DNA of 64,000 bases from Collimonas fungivorans Ter331 (GCF_000221045.1 NC_015856.1:3616542-3680541); one strand, 5' to 3'. Shown: positions 28,546 through 38,077, counted from the first letter of the stretch. The notes: generated by a model from the letters alone, not told the origin. Numbers and translations: made by a program.

Positions 28546-29711
28546 GATGCCGCCTCCGCGCTGCGGGCTTGCCGCACCTGGTCCAGCAGCGCCGTCATCA
28601 ATTCTTGCGCATCGCCGATGATGCTGAGGTCGGCGCGCTTGATCATCGGCGCGCTGGCGTCCAGGTTGACCGCAATCACATGGCGGCAATCCTTGATGCC
28701 CTGCAGGTGCTGGACCGCGCCGGAAATGCCGAAGGCCAGGTAAGCGCTGGCGCTGACCGTTTTCCCGGTAGCGCCGATCTGCTTGTCGCGCTTGAACTTG
28801 CCATCGTCGACGGCAACCCGGCTGGCGCCGACCGCCGCATCCAAAGCATTCGCCAGAGCGTTGAACAGCGCGACATCGTCCACGCCATTGCCCGCCGACA
28901 CGATGAAATCGGCCTCGTCCAGTTCCATCTGCGATGCCGCCATAGTCTTGCTGCCGAGATCCAGGAACGGACTGGACGATGCCGCTGCGCCGGCCGCCGT
29001 GCCGATGGCCATGCCGAGCTGGTCTGCAAGCTGGCCGCGGCCGAGGAAAGGCAGGCGCGCATCGACGACATCCGTTTCCAGCAATATGATCTGCGCCAGG
29101 CTGCGCCGAGCCAGCATGCTGCCTTGCTGACGATAGGCTGCCAGGCCGGACTGGCTGATTTCGACCACATGGGTGGCGATGCCGGCGCCGGCAGCCCCCA
29201 GGCGGCGTCCCAAGTCGCTGCCGGCAACACCGTCATCGGGCATAAAGATATGGGCAGGCTGCAGTTCTTCCGTCAAAGCAGAGAGCGCCGCCAGTTCCGC
29301 TTCCGGTGCAAATACATGGCCGCCGTATTGCGGCAGCACGATGCAACGGTCTGCGCCGAGCGCCGCCACATCGTCATTCAGCTCGCCAAACACCAGCAAC
29401 ACCACTTCGGTCGCTCCATCGGCCAGCAATGCTGCCGCAGCCACAACCTGGCGCGCGTGTTCATCCAGCGCGCCGCGATCGCTATGCGCAACCGCCAGCA
29501 GGCAAGCTGTCGTTGCGCCGCCGGCGGCCAGGCGCACAGGCTTGGCCGCATGGTGCGGCTGGTCGTGGATCAGCGCCTGGCTGCTGCAGTTGCCAATAGC
29601 GTCGCCGTCGCCAAGCTGGCCCAGCACGACGCGCCTGACTCCGTCGGCATTGACGGTAAATGGACGGCGCGGATTGACGCGCCTGACATTATTCTGTATC
29701 GCCATGTCCAT
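28542..29711 (-). CDS. etfA: Electron transfer flavoprotein alpha subunit (dimethylglycine pathway)
   Basis: 389 residues. The FAD-binding C-terminal domain is clear: ASRVAVDDGKFKRDKQIGATGK, then AYLAFGISGAVQHLQGIKD and VIAVNLDASAPMIKRAD. The N-terminal ETF domain carries an extension of about 60 residues. GGAG lies 8 nt before the ATG. Two nt separate it from dgcB and its stop overlaps etfB. Together they carry electrons from dimethylglycine demethylation to the respiratory chain. Confidence 0.92.
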   Translation of the reverse strand: MDMAIQNNVRRVNPRRPFTVNADGVRRVVLGQLGDGDAIGNCSSQALIHDQPHHAAKPVRLAAGGATTACLLAVAHSDRGALDEHARQVVAAAALLADGATEVVLLVFGELNDDVAALGADRCIVLPQYGGHVFAPEAELAALSALTEELQPAHIFMPDDGVAGSDLGRRLGAAGAGIATHVVEISQSGLAAYRQQGSMLARRSLAQIILLETDVVDARLPFLGRGQLADQLGMAIGTAAGAAASSSPFLDLGSKTMAASQMELDEADFIVSAGNGVDDVALFNALANALDAAVGASRVAVDDGKFKRDKQIGATGKTVSASAYLAFGISGAVQHLQGIKDCRHVIAVNLDASAPMIKRADLSIIGDAQELMTALLDQVRQARSAEAAS

Positions 29712-29713
29712 CG

Positions 29714-31624
29714 TCAGTTCTCCAGCGCCGCGGCGAGCAGTTCGGCGATATCGCGTATTTCAGGGCGCGGTCCGACCACGCCTTCCAGCATCGCAGTACA
29801 ATTCGGGCAAGCCACCACCACCGTATCGGCGCGTACGGCGCGGGCATCGTGGATACGAATGTCGGGAATGCGCAGCTTGCCGGGGATATCGGTCAGCGGC
29901 GCGCCGCCACCGCCGCCGCAGCAGCGTCCGCGCATGCCGTTGCGCTCCATTTCATGCAGAGGCAGGCCCAGCAGCTTGAGCAGCTCGCGCGGCGCTTCGA
30001 TCTCGCCGTTGTAGCGTCCCAGGTAGCAGGGATCGTGATATGTAAAACGCTGGCCGCTGTCGGCAGTTGAAGTAACCTTCGGCTTGATTTTTCCCGAGCT
30101 CACCAGCGCCGCCATGAAGGTGGTGTGATGAAAAACTTCATAACAACCGCCGAACGCCGGGTATTCATTGCGCAGGCAATGCATGACGTGCGGATCGGCG
30201 GTCACAATCCGCTTGAAAGTGAAAGCAGACAGCTGGCTGATCATTTGCCGCGCCATGCCCTGGAACGTCGCTTCGTCGCCGAGGCGGCGGGCGACGTCGC
30301 CGGTGTCGGTTTCCAGCGCGCCAAGCACGGCGAAATCCACCTCCGCGGCCTGCAAGACCTTGACCAGGGCGCGCAGCGTACGCTGGTAACGCATGTCGAA
30401 ACCGCCCTCGCCCACCATCAGCAGCACGTCGACTGCCTGGCCCGGACCGATCTGCCGCACGCCAAGGTCGATCGCCCAGTTGTAGCGCACGCCCAGGTCG
30501 AAACCGCCGGCGCTGCCGGTCTCGCGCAGGTTCGCCAGCACTTCCGGGCCTTTGCCTGGCACTTCTCCGAATTGCAAGGTCTGGTGGCGGCGCATGTCGA
30601 CGATGGCATCGACGTGTTCGATCAGCATCGGGCATTCTTGCACGCAGGCGCGGCAGGTGGTGCAGGACCATAGGGTATCGCTGGAGATCAGGCCTGGCAC
30701 GATTGCATCCTGCGGCCGGCCCTGGTGCCGGCCGAGCGGAATCCCCGGATAAGGGCTGCCGGCAAAATTGGCGTCGCTGCCGCCAGCCATGCCGGTCACC
30801 ATATCCTGTATCAGCTTCTTGGGATTCAAGGGCTGGCCGGCGGCGAAGGCCGGACAGGCCGCTTCGCACTTGCCGCACTGGACGCAGGCGTCGAAACCCA
30901 GCAATTGGTTCCAGCGAAACTCGACCGGCTTGCCGACACCCAGCTCGCCCTGCTCCAGTTGCAATGGCTTGAGCGCAGTAGTTGGCGTACCCTTGCCATC
31001 TTGCCTAAAACGCTCCTGGCGCGGATGGAACGCCAGGTGCAGCAGGCCGGCCAGCGCATGCTTCATTGGCCCGCCGCGGGTGGCGCCCACGGTCAGGGTC
31101 CAGGCGCCCAGTCCCAGCAACAGCACGGTCACCAGCGCGCTCAAACCCGACATCAATTGCAATGGAACCAGGCCCAGCGCCAGCAAGCCAATGGCGAATG
31201 CCGCCAGCACCCACGGCAAGCGCATCCATGCGCCGCGCGACAGGCGTGCCGGCGGCGCGCGGCGCCGGTGCCAGACGAACAGCACGCCGACCAGCATGAC
31301 CAGCGCGAACAGGCCGATCGCCGTATTCAAAGCCGAGGCATACAGCATCAAGCCGTAATTGACTGCCACCAGCGCCATCGCCGCAATCGCACCGCCGGCG
31401 GTCGCCACGTGGGTGCGGGCGATGTAGGGATCGCGCGCCACCACATGGTGCAGGTCGACAAAATAGCGTTTTGGAATCGCCAGCAGGCCCAACCACGATA
31501 CCGAAGCCTCGCGGCCGGCGCGCCACAGGGCCGCCCGCCGCGCCAGGCCGACGGACAATCCCGCCGCCGATAGCCAGAACAAGACGGTGATGATGTGGTT
31601 CAAGGAAGAAGCCGAAGCATCCAT
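29714..31624 (-). CDS. dgcB: Dimethylglycine demethylation protein DgcB (membrane Fe-S oxidoreductase)
   Basis: 636 residues. Several membrane helices fill the first 170 residues (IITVLFWLSAAGLSVGLA, IAAMALVAVNYGLMLYASAL). Two 4Fe-4S motifs follow (CVQCGKCEAACP and CTTCRACVQECP) and two CCG-type heterodisulfide reductase domains, the second with RCCGGGGGAP. It acts with DgcA to convert dimethylglycine to sarcosine and feeds electrons to the ETF. The ATG at 31624 sits 2 nt after the dgcA stop; an in-frame GTG at 31642 would overlap dgcA and is the alternative. Confidence 0.92.
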   Translation of the reverse strand: MDASASSLNHIITVLFWLSAAGLSVGLARRAALWRAGREASVSWLGLLAIPKRYFVDLHHVVARDPYIARTHVATAGGAIAAMALVAVNYGLMLYASALNTAIGLFALVMLVGVLFVWHRRRAPPARLSRGAWMRLPWVLAAFAIGLLALGLVPLQLMSGLSALVTVLLLGLGAWTLTVGATRGGPMKHALAGLLHLAFHPRQERFRQDGKGTPTTALKPLQLEQGELGVGKPVEFRWNQLLGFDACVQCGKCEAACPAFAAGQPLNPKKLIQDMVTGMAGGSDANFAGSPYPGIPLGRHQGRPQDAIVPGLISSDTLWSCTTCRACVQECPMLIEHVDAIVDMRRHQTLQFGEVPGKGPEVLANLRETGSAGGFDLGVRYNWAIDLGVRQIGPGQAVDVLLMVGEGGFDMRYQRTLRALVKVLQAAEVDFAVLGALETDTGDVARRLGDEATFQGMARQMISQLSAFTFKRIVTADPHVMHCLRNEYPAFGGCYEVFHHTTFMAALVSSGKIKPKVTSTADSGQRFTYHDPCYLGRYNGEIEAPRELLKLLGLPLHEMERNGMRGRCCGGGGGAPLTDIPGKLRIPDIRIHDARAVRADTVVVACPNCTAMLEGVVGPRPEIRDIAELLAAALEN

Positions 31625-31626
31625 GG

Positions 31627-33690
31627 TCAGAAATCTTTGCACAGGCGCAGCGAATCATAGATTGCGGCGTGGATGTTATGCATGGAAATGCAGTCGCCGA
31701 CCCGGAACAGCAGGAAACGGCCGTCGCCCAGGCTTTCCGCCAACGCCGGCTGCGGTTCGGCGGCGAACAGCTTGTTGACGTCGATCTGGCCGCGGTTGAG
31801 CGATTGCGGCTTGAGCGACCAGTAAAGATGATCGTTGGGCAGGATGCCGTTTTCAATCACCACCTGGTCGACTACCCGTTCTTCCTGCACTTCGGTGTAT
31901 TCGTTGCGCAGCACCGCGACTTTCTTGTCGCCTTCGGCGTAGACCCGGTCCAGCCAGTAGTTCGGCGTCGGGATCACGCCTTGCGCATACAGGCGGCGAT
32001 AGAAAATCGGGAAAGTGGTGCCGCCGGTATCGTCGGCGATCTTGACGTCGGGCGTGACGATTTCCACCAGGCTGCCGCGGCTGGCCAGGAAATCGGCGAC
32101 GCCGAAACCGGCGTGGGTGCTGATGCCGTCGTACACCAGCACGTTCTTGCCTGGCGCTGTGCGGCCCTGCAAGATATCCCAGGAACTGACCGACAAACCC
32201 TCGGCGATGCCCCAGGCCGCGACCTGGCTGGTGTAGTTGCTGCCGCCGGTCGCCAGCACCACGATATCCGGCTGTTCGGCCATGATCATCGCTTCATCGG
32301 CATTCACGCCCAGCCGGCGGTCGACACCGAGGCGCTTGGTTTCCATGTCGAACCAGCGCACGATGCCGGCCATCTGTTCGCGTTGCGGCGCCTTGGCTGC
32401 CAGGTTGATCTGGCCGCCGACGACGTCGCTGCGTTCGAACAGCACCACCTCGTGGCCGCGTTCGCGCGTCACCCGCGCCGCTTCCAGCCCGGCCGGGCCG
32501 GCGCCGACCACCACCACCTTGCGTTTCGGCCCGCGGCTTCTGGCGATCTGGTGCGGCATGCTTTGTTCGCGCGAGGTAGCGGCGTTCTGCACGCACAGCA
32601 CGTCGAGACCGTTGTACTGGCGGTCGATGCAATAGTTGGCGCCCACGCATTGCTTGATTTCGTCTTCACGGCCGTCGCGGATCTTGATCACCATGTGCGG
32701 ATCGGCGATCTGCGCGCGCGTCATGCCGACCAGGTCGACCATGCCGGAGGACAGGATGCGTTCTGCCTGGCCGGCGTCGCGTATGCTTTGCGCGTGCATC
32801 ACCGGCACCTTGGACACCGCCTTGATGCCGGCCGCCAGGTGCACGAACGGTTCCGGCGGCAAAGCCATCGGCGGCATGCAGTTGGCCAGCGTATTGTGGG
32901 TATCGGCGCCGGAGCCGACCACGCTCAGGAAGTCGATCAAACCGCTGGACGACATCGCTTGCGCAATTTCCTTGGCGGTTTCATGATCGACGCCGTCTTC
33001 ATGGAATTCATCGCCGCACATGCGCAGGCCGACGCAGAAATCGCTGCCGACCGCTTCCCGCACCGCCGTCAGCACTTCAATGCCGAAGCGCATGCGGTTT
33101 TCCAGGCTGCCGCCGTATTCGTCGGTGCGCTGGTTGACGCGCGGGCTCCAGAACTGATCTATCAGCTGCTGGTGGGCGGCGGAAATCTCGATGCCGTCCA
33201 TGCCGGCCTGCTTGACCCTTTTGGCAGCGGCAGCAAAGTCGGCGACGATGCGGCGGATTTCCTCGATCTCGATGATCTTGGCGTTGCCGCGGTGGACCGG
33301 CTCGCGTATCCCCGAAGGGCTGACCAGGTGCGGCCAGTTCTCGCCATGCCATGCCGTGCGCCGTCCCATGTGGGTAGCCTGGATCATGATCTTGGCGCCG
33401 TGCCGGTGCATGGCTTCCGCCAGCCGCGACAACGGCTCGATCACCTTGTCGGTAGTCAGGTTGACCGATTTCCACCAGCCTTGCGGACTGTCGATGGACA
33501 CCGTGCTGGAACCGCCGCAGATCGCCAGGCCGAGGCCGCCCTTGGCCTTTTCTTCGTAATACCGTATATAGCGTTCACCCGGCAAGCCGCCCGCCTCCGC
33601 GTATACCTCGGCGTGGGCGGTGCTGACCACCCGGTTGCGCAGGGTTACCTGGTTCAGGGTCAACGGCGAAAACAAAGTCGGATAACGCAT
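31627..33690 (-). CDS. dgcA: Dimethylglycine demethylase flavoprotein DgcA
   Basis: 687 residues of the old-yellow-enzyme/2,4-dienoyl-CoA reductase type: a TIM-barrel FMN domain (1-350; DGIEISAAHQQLIDQFWSP), a cluster region CVGANYCIDRQYNGLDVLC, and a C-terminal FAD/NAD domain starting VVVVGAGPAGLEAARV. It removes one methyl group from dimethylglycine. Only a weak AGGGA is found upstream. It lies 9 nt after the V4R gene. Confidence 0.94.
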   Translation of the reverse strand: MRYPTLFSPLTLNQVTLRNRVVSTAHAEVYAEAGGLPGERYIRYYEEKAKGGLGLAICGGSSTVSIDSPQGWWKSVNLTTDKVIEPLSRLAEAMHRHGAKIMIQATHMGRRTAWHGENWPHLVSPSGIREPVHRGNAKIIEIEEIRRIVADFAAAAKRVKQAGMDGIEISAAHQQLIDQFWSPRVNQRTDEYGGSLENRMRFGIEVLTAVREAVGSDFCVGLRMCGDEFHEDGVDHETAKEIAQAMSSSGLIDFLSVVGSGADTHNTLANCMPPMALPPEPFVHLAAGIKAVSKVPVMHAQSIRDAGQAERILSSGMVDLVGMTRAQIADPHMVIKIRDGREDEIKQCVGANYCIDRQYNGLDVLCVQNAATSREQSMPHQIARSRGPKRKVVVVGAGPAGLEAARVTRERGHEVVLFERSDVVGGQINLAAKAPQREQMAGIVRWFDMETKRLGVDRRLGVNADEAMIMAEQPDIVVLATGGSNYTSQVAAWGIAEGLSVSSWDILQGRTAPGKNVLVYDGISTHAGFGVADFLASRGSLVEIVTPDVKIADDTGGTTFPIFYRRLYAQGVIPTPNYWLDRVYAEGDKKVAVLRNEYTEVQEERVVDQVVIENGILPNDHLYWSLKPQSLNRGQIDVNKLFAAEPQPALAESLGDGRFLLFRVGDCISMHNIHAAIYDSLRLCKDF

Positions 33691-33699
33691 GGTCTGTAT

Positions 33700-34242
33700 C
33701 TATCCCTGAGCAGCAACTGCCGTGACTGTAGCCGTGACTGTAAACACGCAATTGTCGTGGCCTTCGCCGCCGCACTGGGTTTCGCTGCAAGTCGAGCGCA
33801 GCGGATTGCCTGTGTTATCCGAAACCCAGTCCATGGCGCCGGCGAACCAGCCGGCGAACATGTAGCACAGCTTGCCGTGCGCTTCCGGCTGCTGCAGCAC
33901 GAACGATGAATTGAGCAGCTTGATGCTGGCGCTGGCCTTGGCCGCGTCCACTTCGGAGAAGGAAAACAAGCCCCAGCCGCGCTGCGACAGCCGCTTCAGG
34001 TAATGCTGGTAGACATCCAGGCCGGACATGCCGTGTTGCTTGGCTTCTTTTTCGCACCAGAAATAGGCGGATTTGTGGCCGGCCTGGTACAGGATCTGTG
34101 CATATTCATCACGTCCCAGCGCCGCTTCCACCGCGGTATGGTTGTTGGTGAAAAAATGGCGCGGCACATACAGCATCGGCAGTTTGTCGGTAGTCCAGAC
34201 GCCGGTGCTGGCATCGACTTCAATCGGCAATTGGGGTTGCAT
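33700..34242 (-). CDS. V4R-domain (4-vinyl reductase-like) small protein of the dgc locus
   Basis: 180 residues with no signal peptide. The C-terminal half resembles the 4-vinyl reductase (V4R) small-molecule domain, with the Cys pattern TCSETQCGGEGHDNC. A gene of this type lies between the dipeptidase and dgcA in Pseudomonas as well, where its function is not established. A strong GAGGAG precedes the ATG. Its constant place in the pathway suggests a chaperone, ligand sensor or assembly role; this is inference. Confidence 0.7.
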   Translation of the reverse strand: MQPQLPIEVDASTGVWTTDKLPMLYVPRHFFTNNHTAVEAALGRDEYAQILYQAGHKSAYFWCEKEAKQHGMSGLDVYQHYLKRLSQRGWGLFSFSEVDAAKASASIKLLNSSFVLQQPEAHGKLCYMFAGWFAGAMDWVSDNTGNPLRSTCSETQCGGEGHDNCVFTVTATVTAVAAQG

Positions 34243-34279
34243 TGCTACTCCTCGGTATGTTGCATCGTGTGTATCTTGC

Positions 34280-35251
34280 TCAAGCGTTCCAGACTTCGCC
34301 GAAAACCCGCAGCCAGTTCTCGCCCAGCACCTTGCGGATGCGGCTCTCTTTCCAGCCGGCGCGCTCCATCGCTGTGGTCAGGTTGGGGAAATCGCCTATG
34401 GTGCGGAAACCTTCCGGATTGATCACGGTGCCGAAATCGGTCAGGCGGCGATGGCGGCCCTTGTCGTGCGTCAGCCATTCGAAGAAAGGCTTGCCGTAGC
34501 CCTGCGTGAAATCGGTGCCGATACCGACGCAGTCGTCGCCGACCAGGTTGATGATGTAGTCGAACGCTTCCACATAGTCGTCGACATTGGCGCTGCTGCC
34601 GCGCTTGAGGAATGGCGGGAACATGGTGACGCCGACGAAGCCGCCGTGGTCGGCGATGAATTTCAGCTGTTCGTCGCTCTTGTTGCGCGGATGCTGTTTC
34701 AGGCCGGACGGCAGGCAGTGTGAATAACAGACCGGTTTCTTCGACGCCAGGATCGCCTCGGTCGAGGTGTTGCCGCCGACATGCGACAGATCGACCATGA
34801 TGCCGACCCGGTTCATTTCTTCGATCACTTCGCGGCCGAAGCCGGACATGCCGCCGTCGCGCTCGTAGCAACCGGTGCCGATCAGGTTCTGGGTGTTGTA
34901 GCAAAGCTGCACCACCCGCACGCCCAGTTCGGCGAATACTTCGATGTAGCCGAGGTTGTCTTCAAACGCGTGGGCGTTCTGGAAACCCAGGATGACGCCG
35001 GTGCGGCCTTCCTTTTTTGCCCGCTTGATGTCTTCGACACCGCGCACCAGCGTCAGCAGGTCGGCATTGTCGCGGATCAAGTTCTTCATGTCGACCACGT
35101 TGCCGACCGTGCCCTGGAAATTTTCCCAGACCGAAATGGTGCAGTTGACGGCGCTCAGGCCGCCCTTCTTCATGTCTTCGAATACCGGCCGCTCCCACTT
35201 CGAGATGTTGAGGCCGTCGATGACCAGGCTTTGCTGATGCAAGTTGCTCAT
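34280..35251 (-). CDS. M19 (renal dipeptidase) family protein of the betaine locus
   Basis: 323 residues. Zinc-peptidase M19 fold: GFQNAHAFEDN, VDLSHVGGNTS and CYSHCLPSGLKQHPRN carry the expected Glu and two His ligands. The N-terminal HxD zinc pair of classical members is replaced (VIDGLNISKW), so only part of the binuclear site is conserved. The start at 35251 has GGAG upstream; the longer 35263 start is less likely. It lies between glyA and the V4R gene, as in the Pseudomonas locus. Activity as a dipeptidase is doubtful. Confidence 0.85.
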   Translation of the reverse strand: MSNLHQQSLVIDGLNISKWERPVFEDMKKGGLSAVNCTISVWENFQGTVGNVVDMKNLIRDNADLLTLVRGVEDIKRAKKEGRTGVILGFQNAHAFEDNLGYIEVFAELGVRVVQLCYNTQNLIGTGCYERDGGMSGFGREVIEEMNRVGIMVDLSHVGGNTSTEAILASKKPVCYSHCLPSGLKQHPRNKSDEQLKFIADHGGFVGVTMFPPFLKRGSSANVDDYVEAFDYIINLVGDDCVGIGTDFTQGYGKPFFEWLTHDKGRHRRLTDFGTVINPEGFRTIGDFPNLTTAMERAGWKESRIRKVLGENWLRVFGEVWNA

Positions 35252-35269
35252 GCCGTGCTCCATGTCGGT

Positions 35270-36538
35270 TTAATAGATAGGGAAACGCTTGCACAGCGCG
35301 CGTACTTCAGCCAGCACTCGCTGCTCGACTTCGGCATCGGCCTCGGGCTTGTTCGCCAGCGCATCGAAGATCTCTACAGTCAGGCGGCCGATGGTGCGGA
35401 ATTCTTCGACGCCGAAGCCGCGCGCAGTGCCGGCCGGCGTGCCGAGCCGGATGCCGGAAGTGACGGTCGGCTTTTCGGTATCGAACGGGATGCCGTTCTT
35501 GTTGCAGGTAATGCCGGCACGCTCCAGCGCATGCTCCACTTGCGTGCCCTTCAAGCCCTTGGGCCGCAGATCGACCAGCAGCAGATGGTTTTCGGTGCCG
35601 CCGGTCACCAGGTCGACGCCGCCGGCCAGCAGCACATCGCCCAGCGCCTTGGCGTTGGCCACCACGTTGGCGATGTACTGCTTGAACTCCGGCTCCAGCG
35701 CCTCGCCGAAAGCGACTGCCTTGCCGGCAATGACGTGCATCAGCGGACCGCCCTGCAAGCCCGGGAACACCGCAGAATTGATTTTCTTGGCGATGTCTTC
35801 GTCATTGGTCAGCACAAAGCCGCCGCGCGGACCGCGCAAGGTCTTGTGGGTGGTCGAAGTGACCACATGTGCATGCGGCACCGGGCTGGGATGATGGCCG
35901 GTAGCCACCAGCCCGGCGATATGCGCCATGTCGACCATCAGCAATGCATCGACACTGTCGGCAATGGCGCGGAAACGGGCGAAATCGAGCTGGCGCGGAT
36001 AAGCCGAGTAACCGGCGATGATCAGGCGCGGCTTGTGCAGCTTGGCCAGCGCTTCCACTTCGTCGTAGTCGATCAGGTAGGTGTCGCGGTTGACGCCGTA
36101 TTGCACGGCGTTGAACCATTTGCCCGACATCGCCGGCCGTGCGCCATGCGTCAGGTGGCCGCCGGCGTCGAGCGACATGCCCAAGACCGTATCGCCAGGC
36201 TTGACCAGCGCCAGCATGACCGCGCCGTTGGCTTGCGCGCCGGAATGCGGCTGCACGTTGGCGTATTTGGCGCCGAACAGTTGCTTGACGCGTTCCAGCG
36301 CCAGGGTTTCCACCTGGTCGACGAATTCGCAGCCGCCGTAATAACGCTTGCCCGGATAGCCTTCCGCGTATTTATTAGTCAACACAGAACCCTGCGCTTC
36401 CAGCACGGCGCGCGAAACGATGTTTTCCGAAGCGATCATCTCGATCTGGTTTTGCTGGCGTTCCAGCTCAAGGCCGATGGCTTGTTTGACAGCGGCGTCG
36501 CGTTCGGCCAGCGACTGGGAAAATGCAGGAAGTGTCAT
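35270..36538 (-). CDS. glyA: Serine hydroxymethyltransferase
   Basis: 422 residues, the normal length. The PLP-binding lysine lies in [15 protein letters not shown]; the N-terminal [19 protein letters not shown] and the [15 protein letters not shown] motif are intact. It makes serine from glycine and 5,10-methylene-THF, joining both products of sarcosine oxidase and feeding SdaA. Probably a pathway-dedicated copy, since it heads the betaine operon. The start at 36538 ([10 protein letters not shown]) has no clear Shine-Dalgarno; upstream in-frame codons do not look like GlyA. Confidence 0.96.
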   Translation of the reverse strand: MTLPAFSQSLAERDAAVKQAIGLELERQQNQIEMIASENIVSRAVLEAQGSVLTNKYAEGYPGKRYYGGCEFVDQVETLALERVKQLFGAKYANVQPHSGAQANGAVMLALVKPGDTVLGMSLDAGGHLTHGARPAMSGKWFNAVQYGVNRDTYLIDYDEVEALAKLHKPRLIIAGYSAYPRQLDFARFRAIADSVDALLMVDMAHIAGLVATGHHPSPVPHAHVVTSTTHKTLRGPRGGFVLTNDEDIAKKINSAVFPGLQGGPLMHVIAGKAVAFGEALEPEFKQYIANVVANAKALGDVLLAGGVDLVTGGTENHLLLVDLRPKGLKGTQVEHALERAGITCNKNGIPFDTEKPTVTSGIRLGTPAGTARGFGVEEFRTIGRLTVEIFDALANKPEADAEVEQRVLAEVRALCKRFPIY

Positions 36539-37009
36539 TTGTATATGTCCGGGAAAGAGATGGTGCCGTGAGTGGTCCGTTGCTTGACACCATTTTGTCC
36601 CAGCCCCTTGCCCGCTATTGACTTGATCTGACGGGAACCTTTCAATTTGCGACATCGCTGTCACTTTTAGCCAAGCGCCGTTTCCAGGCGGGCCGGCGGC
36701 TCCGGCGCGCAGCTAGGCCTGCGCCGAAATGGATCACGTGCACAAAAAGCGGGATTGCCGGCATTATTTTTTTTGCGCCTGCACAGCCTATGAAGCCGGA
36801 CTCCGGCGAGGGCCAGGAACCGGAATTTCCCCGCTGCGGACAGCGTCCTTTTCCCTCTTTTCTACCCTCTGCAAGCATTGAAAAAGCGTTGAAAATAAGT
36901 CATCTGGTCGGCTTGGCATGCTTATTGCGACGCACAACCGAAAGCATTTGTTGTTCAGTCGTTTCAACGTTACATTGTCCATCGCTGATGTTTGCCAACG
37001 GAGCAGGTC
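36539..37009. other. Divergent regulatory region glyA operon / gbdR-like gene
   Basis: 471 nt without a gene. The glyA-proximal part carries the motif described separately. The middle (36660-36800) shows nothing clear. Next to the regulator gene a GGAG Shine-Dalgarno is present, and TTGTTGTTCAG and ATTGTCC elements lie nearby, but no definite promoter was recognised. Confidence 0.45.
36583..36658 (-). promoter_or_regulatory. glyA operon promoter with motif shared with sdaA
   Basis: Minus-strand GTCAG, 8 nt, AATAG, 14 nt, GGACAAAATGGTGTCAAG (36583-36632), identical in spacing to the sdaA promoter. GTGACAGCGATGTCGC is a little further upstream. Likely target of one of the two GbdR-like regulators; which one is inference. 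Confidence 0.62.
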
Positions 37010-38023
37010 ATGTCTAAAAGCAGTACTTCTTTCACCCATTTTGCTTTCATGCCGCTCAACAACTTTACGATGCTGGCGTTTTCAAACGCCATCGAAGTAC
37101 TGAGGATGGCAAACTACCTGGAAGGAACCATCCTGTACCGCTGGTCCGTGGTCAGCCCCGAGGGCGGCGCCGTAACAGCCAGCAACGGCCTTTCCGTGAC
37201 CACCATCCGCGCCGACGAATGCCCGGCCGCCGATGTCGTGTTCGTCTGCGGCGGCACCGATATCGACGCCGCGGTCAACCCTGCCACTCTGGATCTGCTG
37301 CAATACCTGGCGACCCAGGACGTGACCTTGGGCAGCCTGTGCACCGGCGCCTTCGCCCTGGCCAAGGCCGGCCTGCTGGACGGCTACACTTGCGCCACCC
37401 ATTGGGAAAACCTGTCGAGCCTGAAACGCGCCCATCCGGCGATTTCCTTTGCGCCTGACCTGTTTGTGATCGACCGCGACCGCATTACCTGCACCGGCGG
37501 CATCGCCCCCCTGGACCTGATGCTGAACCTGATTTCAAGCCAGGTCGGAAAGACCACGATTGCGGCGATCGCCGATCAATTCATCCTGGAGCATGTACGC
37601 GACCACAAGGACCAACAGCGGGTGCCGCTGACGGTGCGCATGACGTCGGCGCGGCCGGCCATGGTGGAAGTGGTGTCGCTGATGGAAGCCAATATCGAAG
37701 AGCCGTTGTCGCTGGATGAGCTGGCGCAGTTGTCGAACTCGTCGCCGCGCCAGCTGCAACGCATGTTCAAGGAACACATGGGCATGTCGCCCACCCATTA
37801 CTACCTGACGCTGCGCCTGCGCAAGGCCCGCGAACTGCTGCGCCAGACCGACATGTCGATACTCAGCATTACCGTGGCTTGCGGCTTCCAGTCCGCCTGC
37901 CATTTCAGCAAGACCTATCGTGAAGTATTCAGCGTTGCGCCCAGCACCGAGCGCCGGCAGCCGAGCCAGGTTCCGGCTGCCTTGCTGGCGGCGCCAATGC
38001 AGCAGGCGGCAGCTTTCATTTAG
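37010..38023 (+). CDS. gbdR: GbdR-type AraC-family regulator divergent from the betaine operon
   Basis: 337 residues. The same layout as the regulator at 12013-13116: an N-terminal GlxA/DJ-1-like domain (FMPLNNFTMLAFSNAIEVLRMANY, LGSLCTGAFALAKAGLLDG) and a C-terminal AraC domain (LSLDELAQLSNSSPRQLQRMF; LSITVACGFQSACHFSKTYR). GbdR proteins respond to betaine and dimethylglycine and activate demethylation genes. The divergent position relative to glyA-dgcAB-gbcAB makes it the leading candidate activator. The start at 37010 has GGAG upstream. Confidence 0.88.
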   Translation: MSKSSTSFTHFAFMPLNNFTMLAFSNAIEVLRMANYLEGTILYRWSVVSPEGGAVTASNGLSVTTIRADECPAADVVFVCGGTDIDAAVNPATLDLLQYLATQDVTLGSLCTGAFALAKAGLLDGYTCATHWENLSSLKRAHPAISFAPDLFVIDRDRITCTGGIAPLDLMLNLISSQVGKTTIAAIADQFILEHVRDHKDQQRVPLTVRMTSARPAMVEVVSLMEANIEEPLSLDELAQLSNSSPRQLQRMFKEHMGMSPTHYYLTLRLRKARELLRQTDMSILSITVACGFQSACHFSKTYREVFSVAPSTERRQPSQVPAALLAAPMQQAAAFI

Positions 38024-38048
38024 CGGCGAAGCATCAGGGGGAGAAGAA

Positions 38049-38077
38049 AAAACGGGCGCCCCAGGCGCCCGTTTTTA
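38049..38077. terminator. Bidirectional intrinsic terminator
   Basis: AAAACGGGCGCC and GGCGCCCGTTTT pair perfectly around CCA, with A residues before and T residues after. It lies between the convergent gbdR-like and aldo-keto reductase genes and can serve both. Confidence 0.9.

Noticed and set aside
31669-33909. 746-codon plus-strand frame opposite dgcA
   Set aside because: Antisense shadow in high-GC DNA; dgcA has full domain support on the minus strand.
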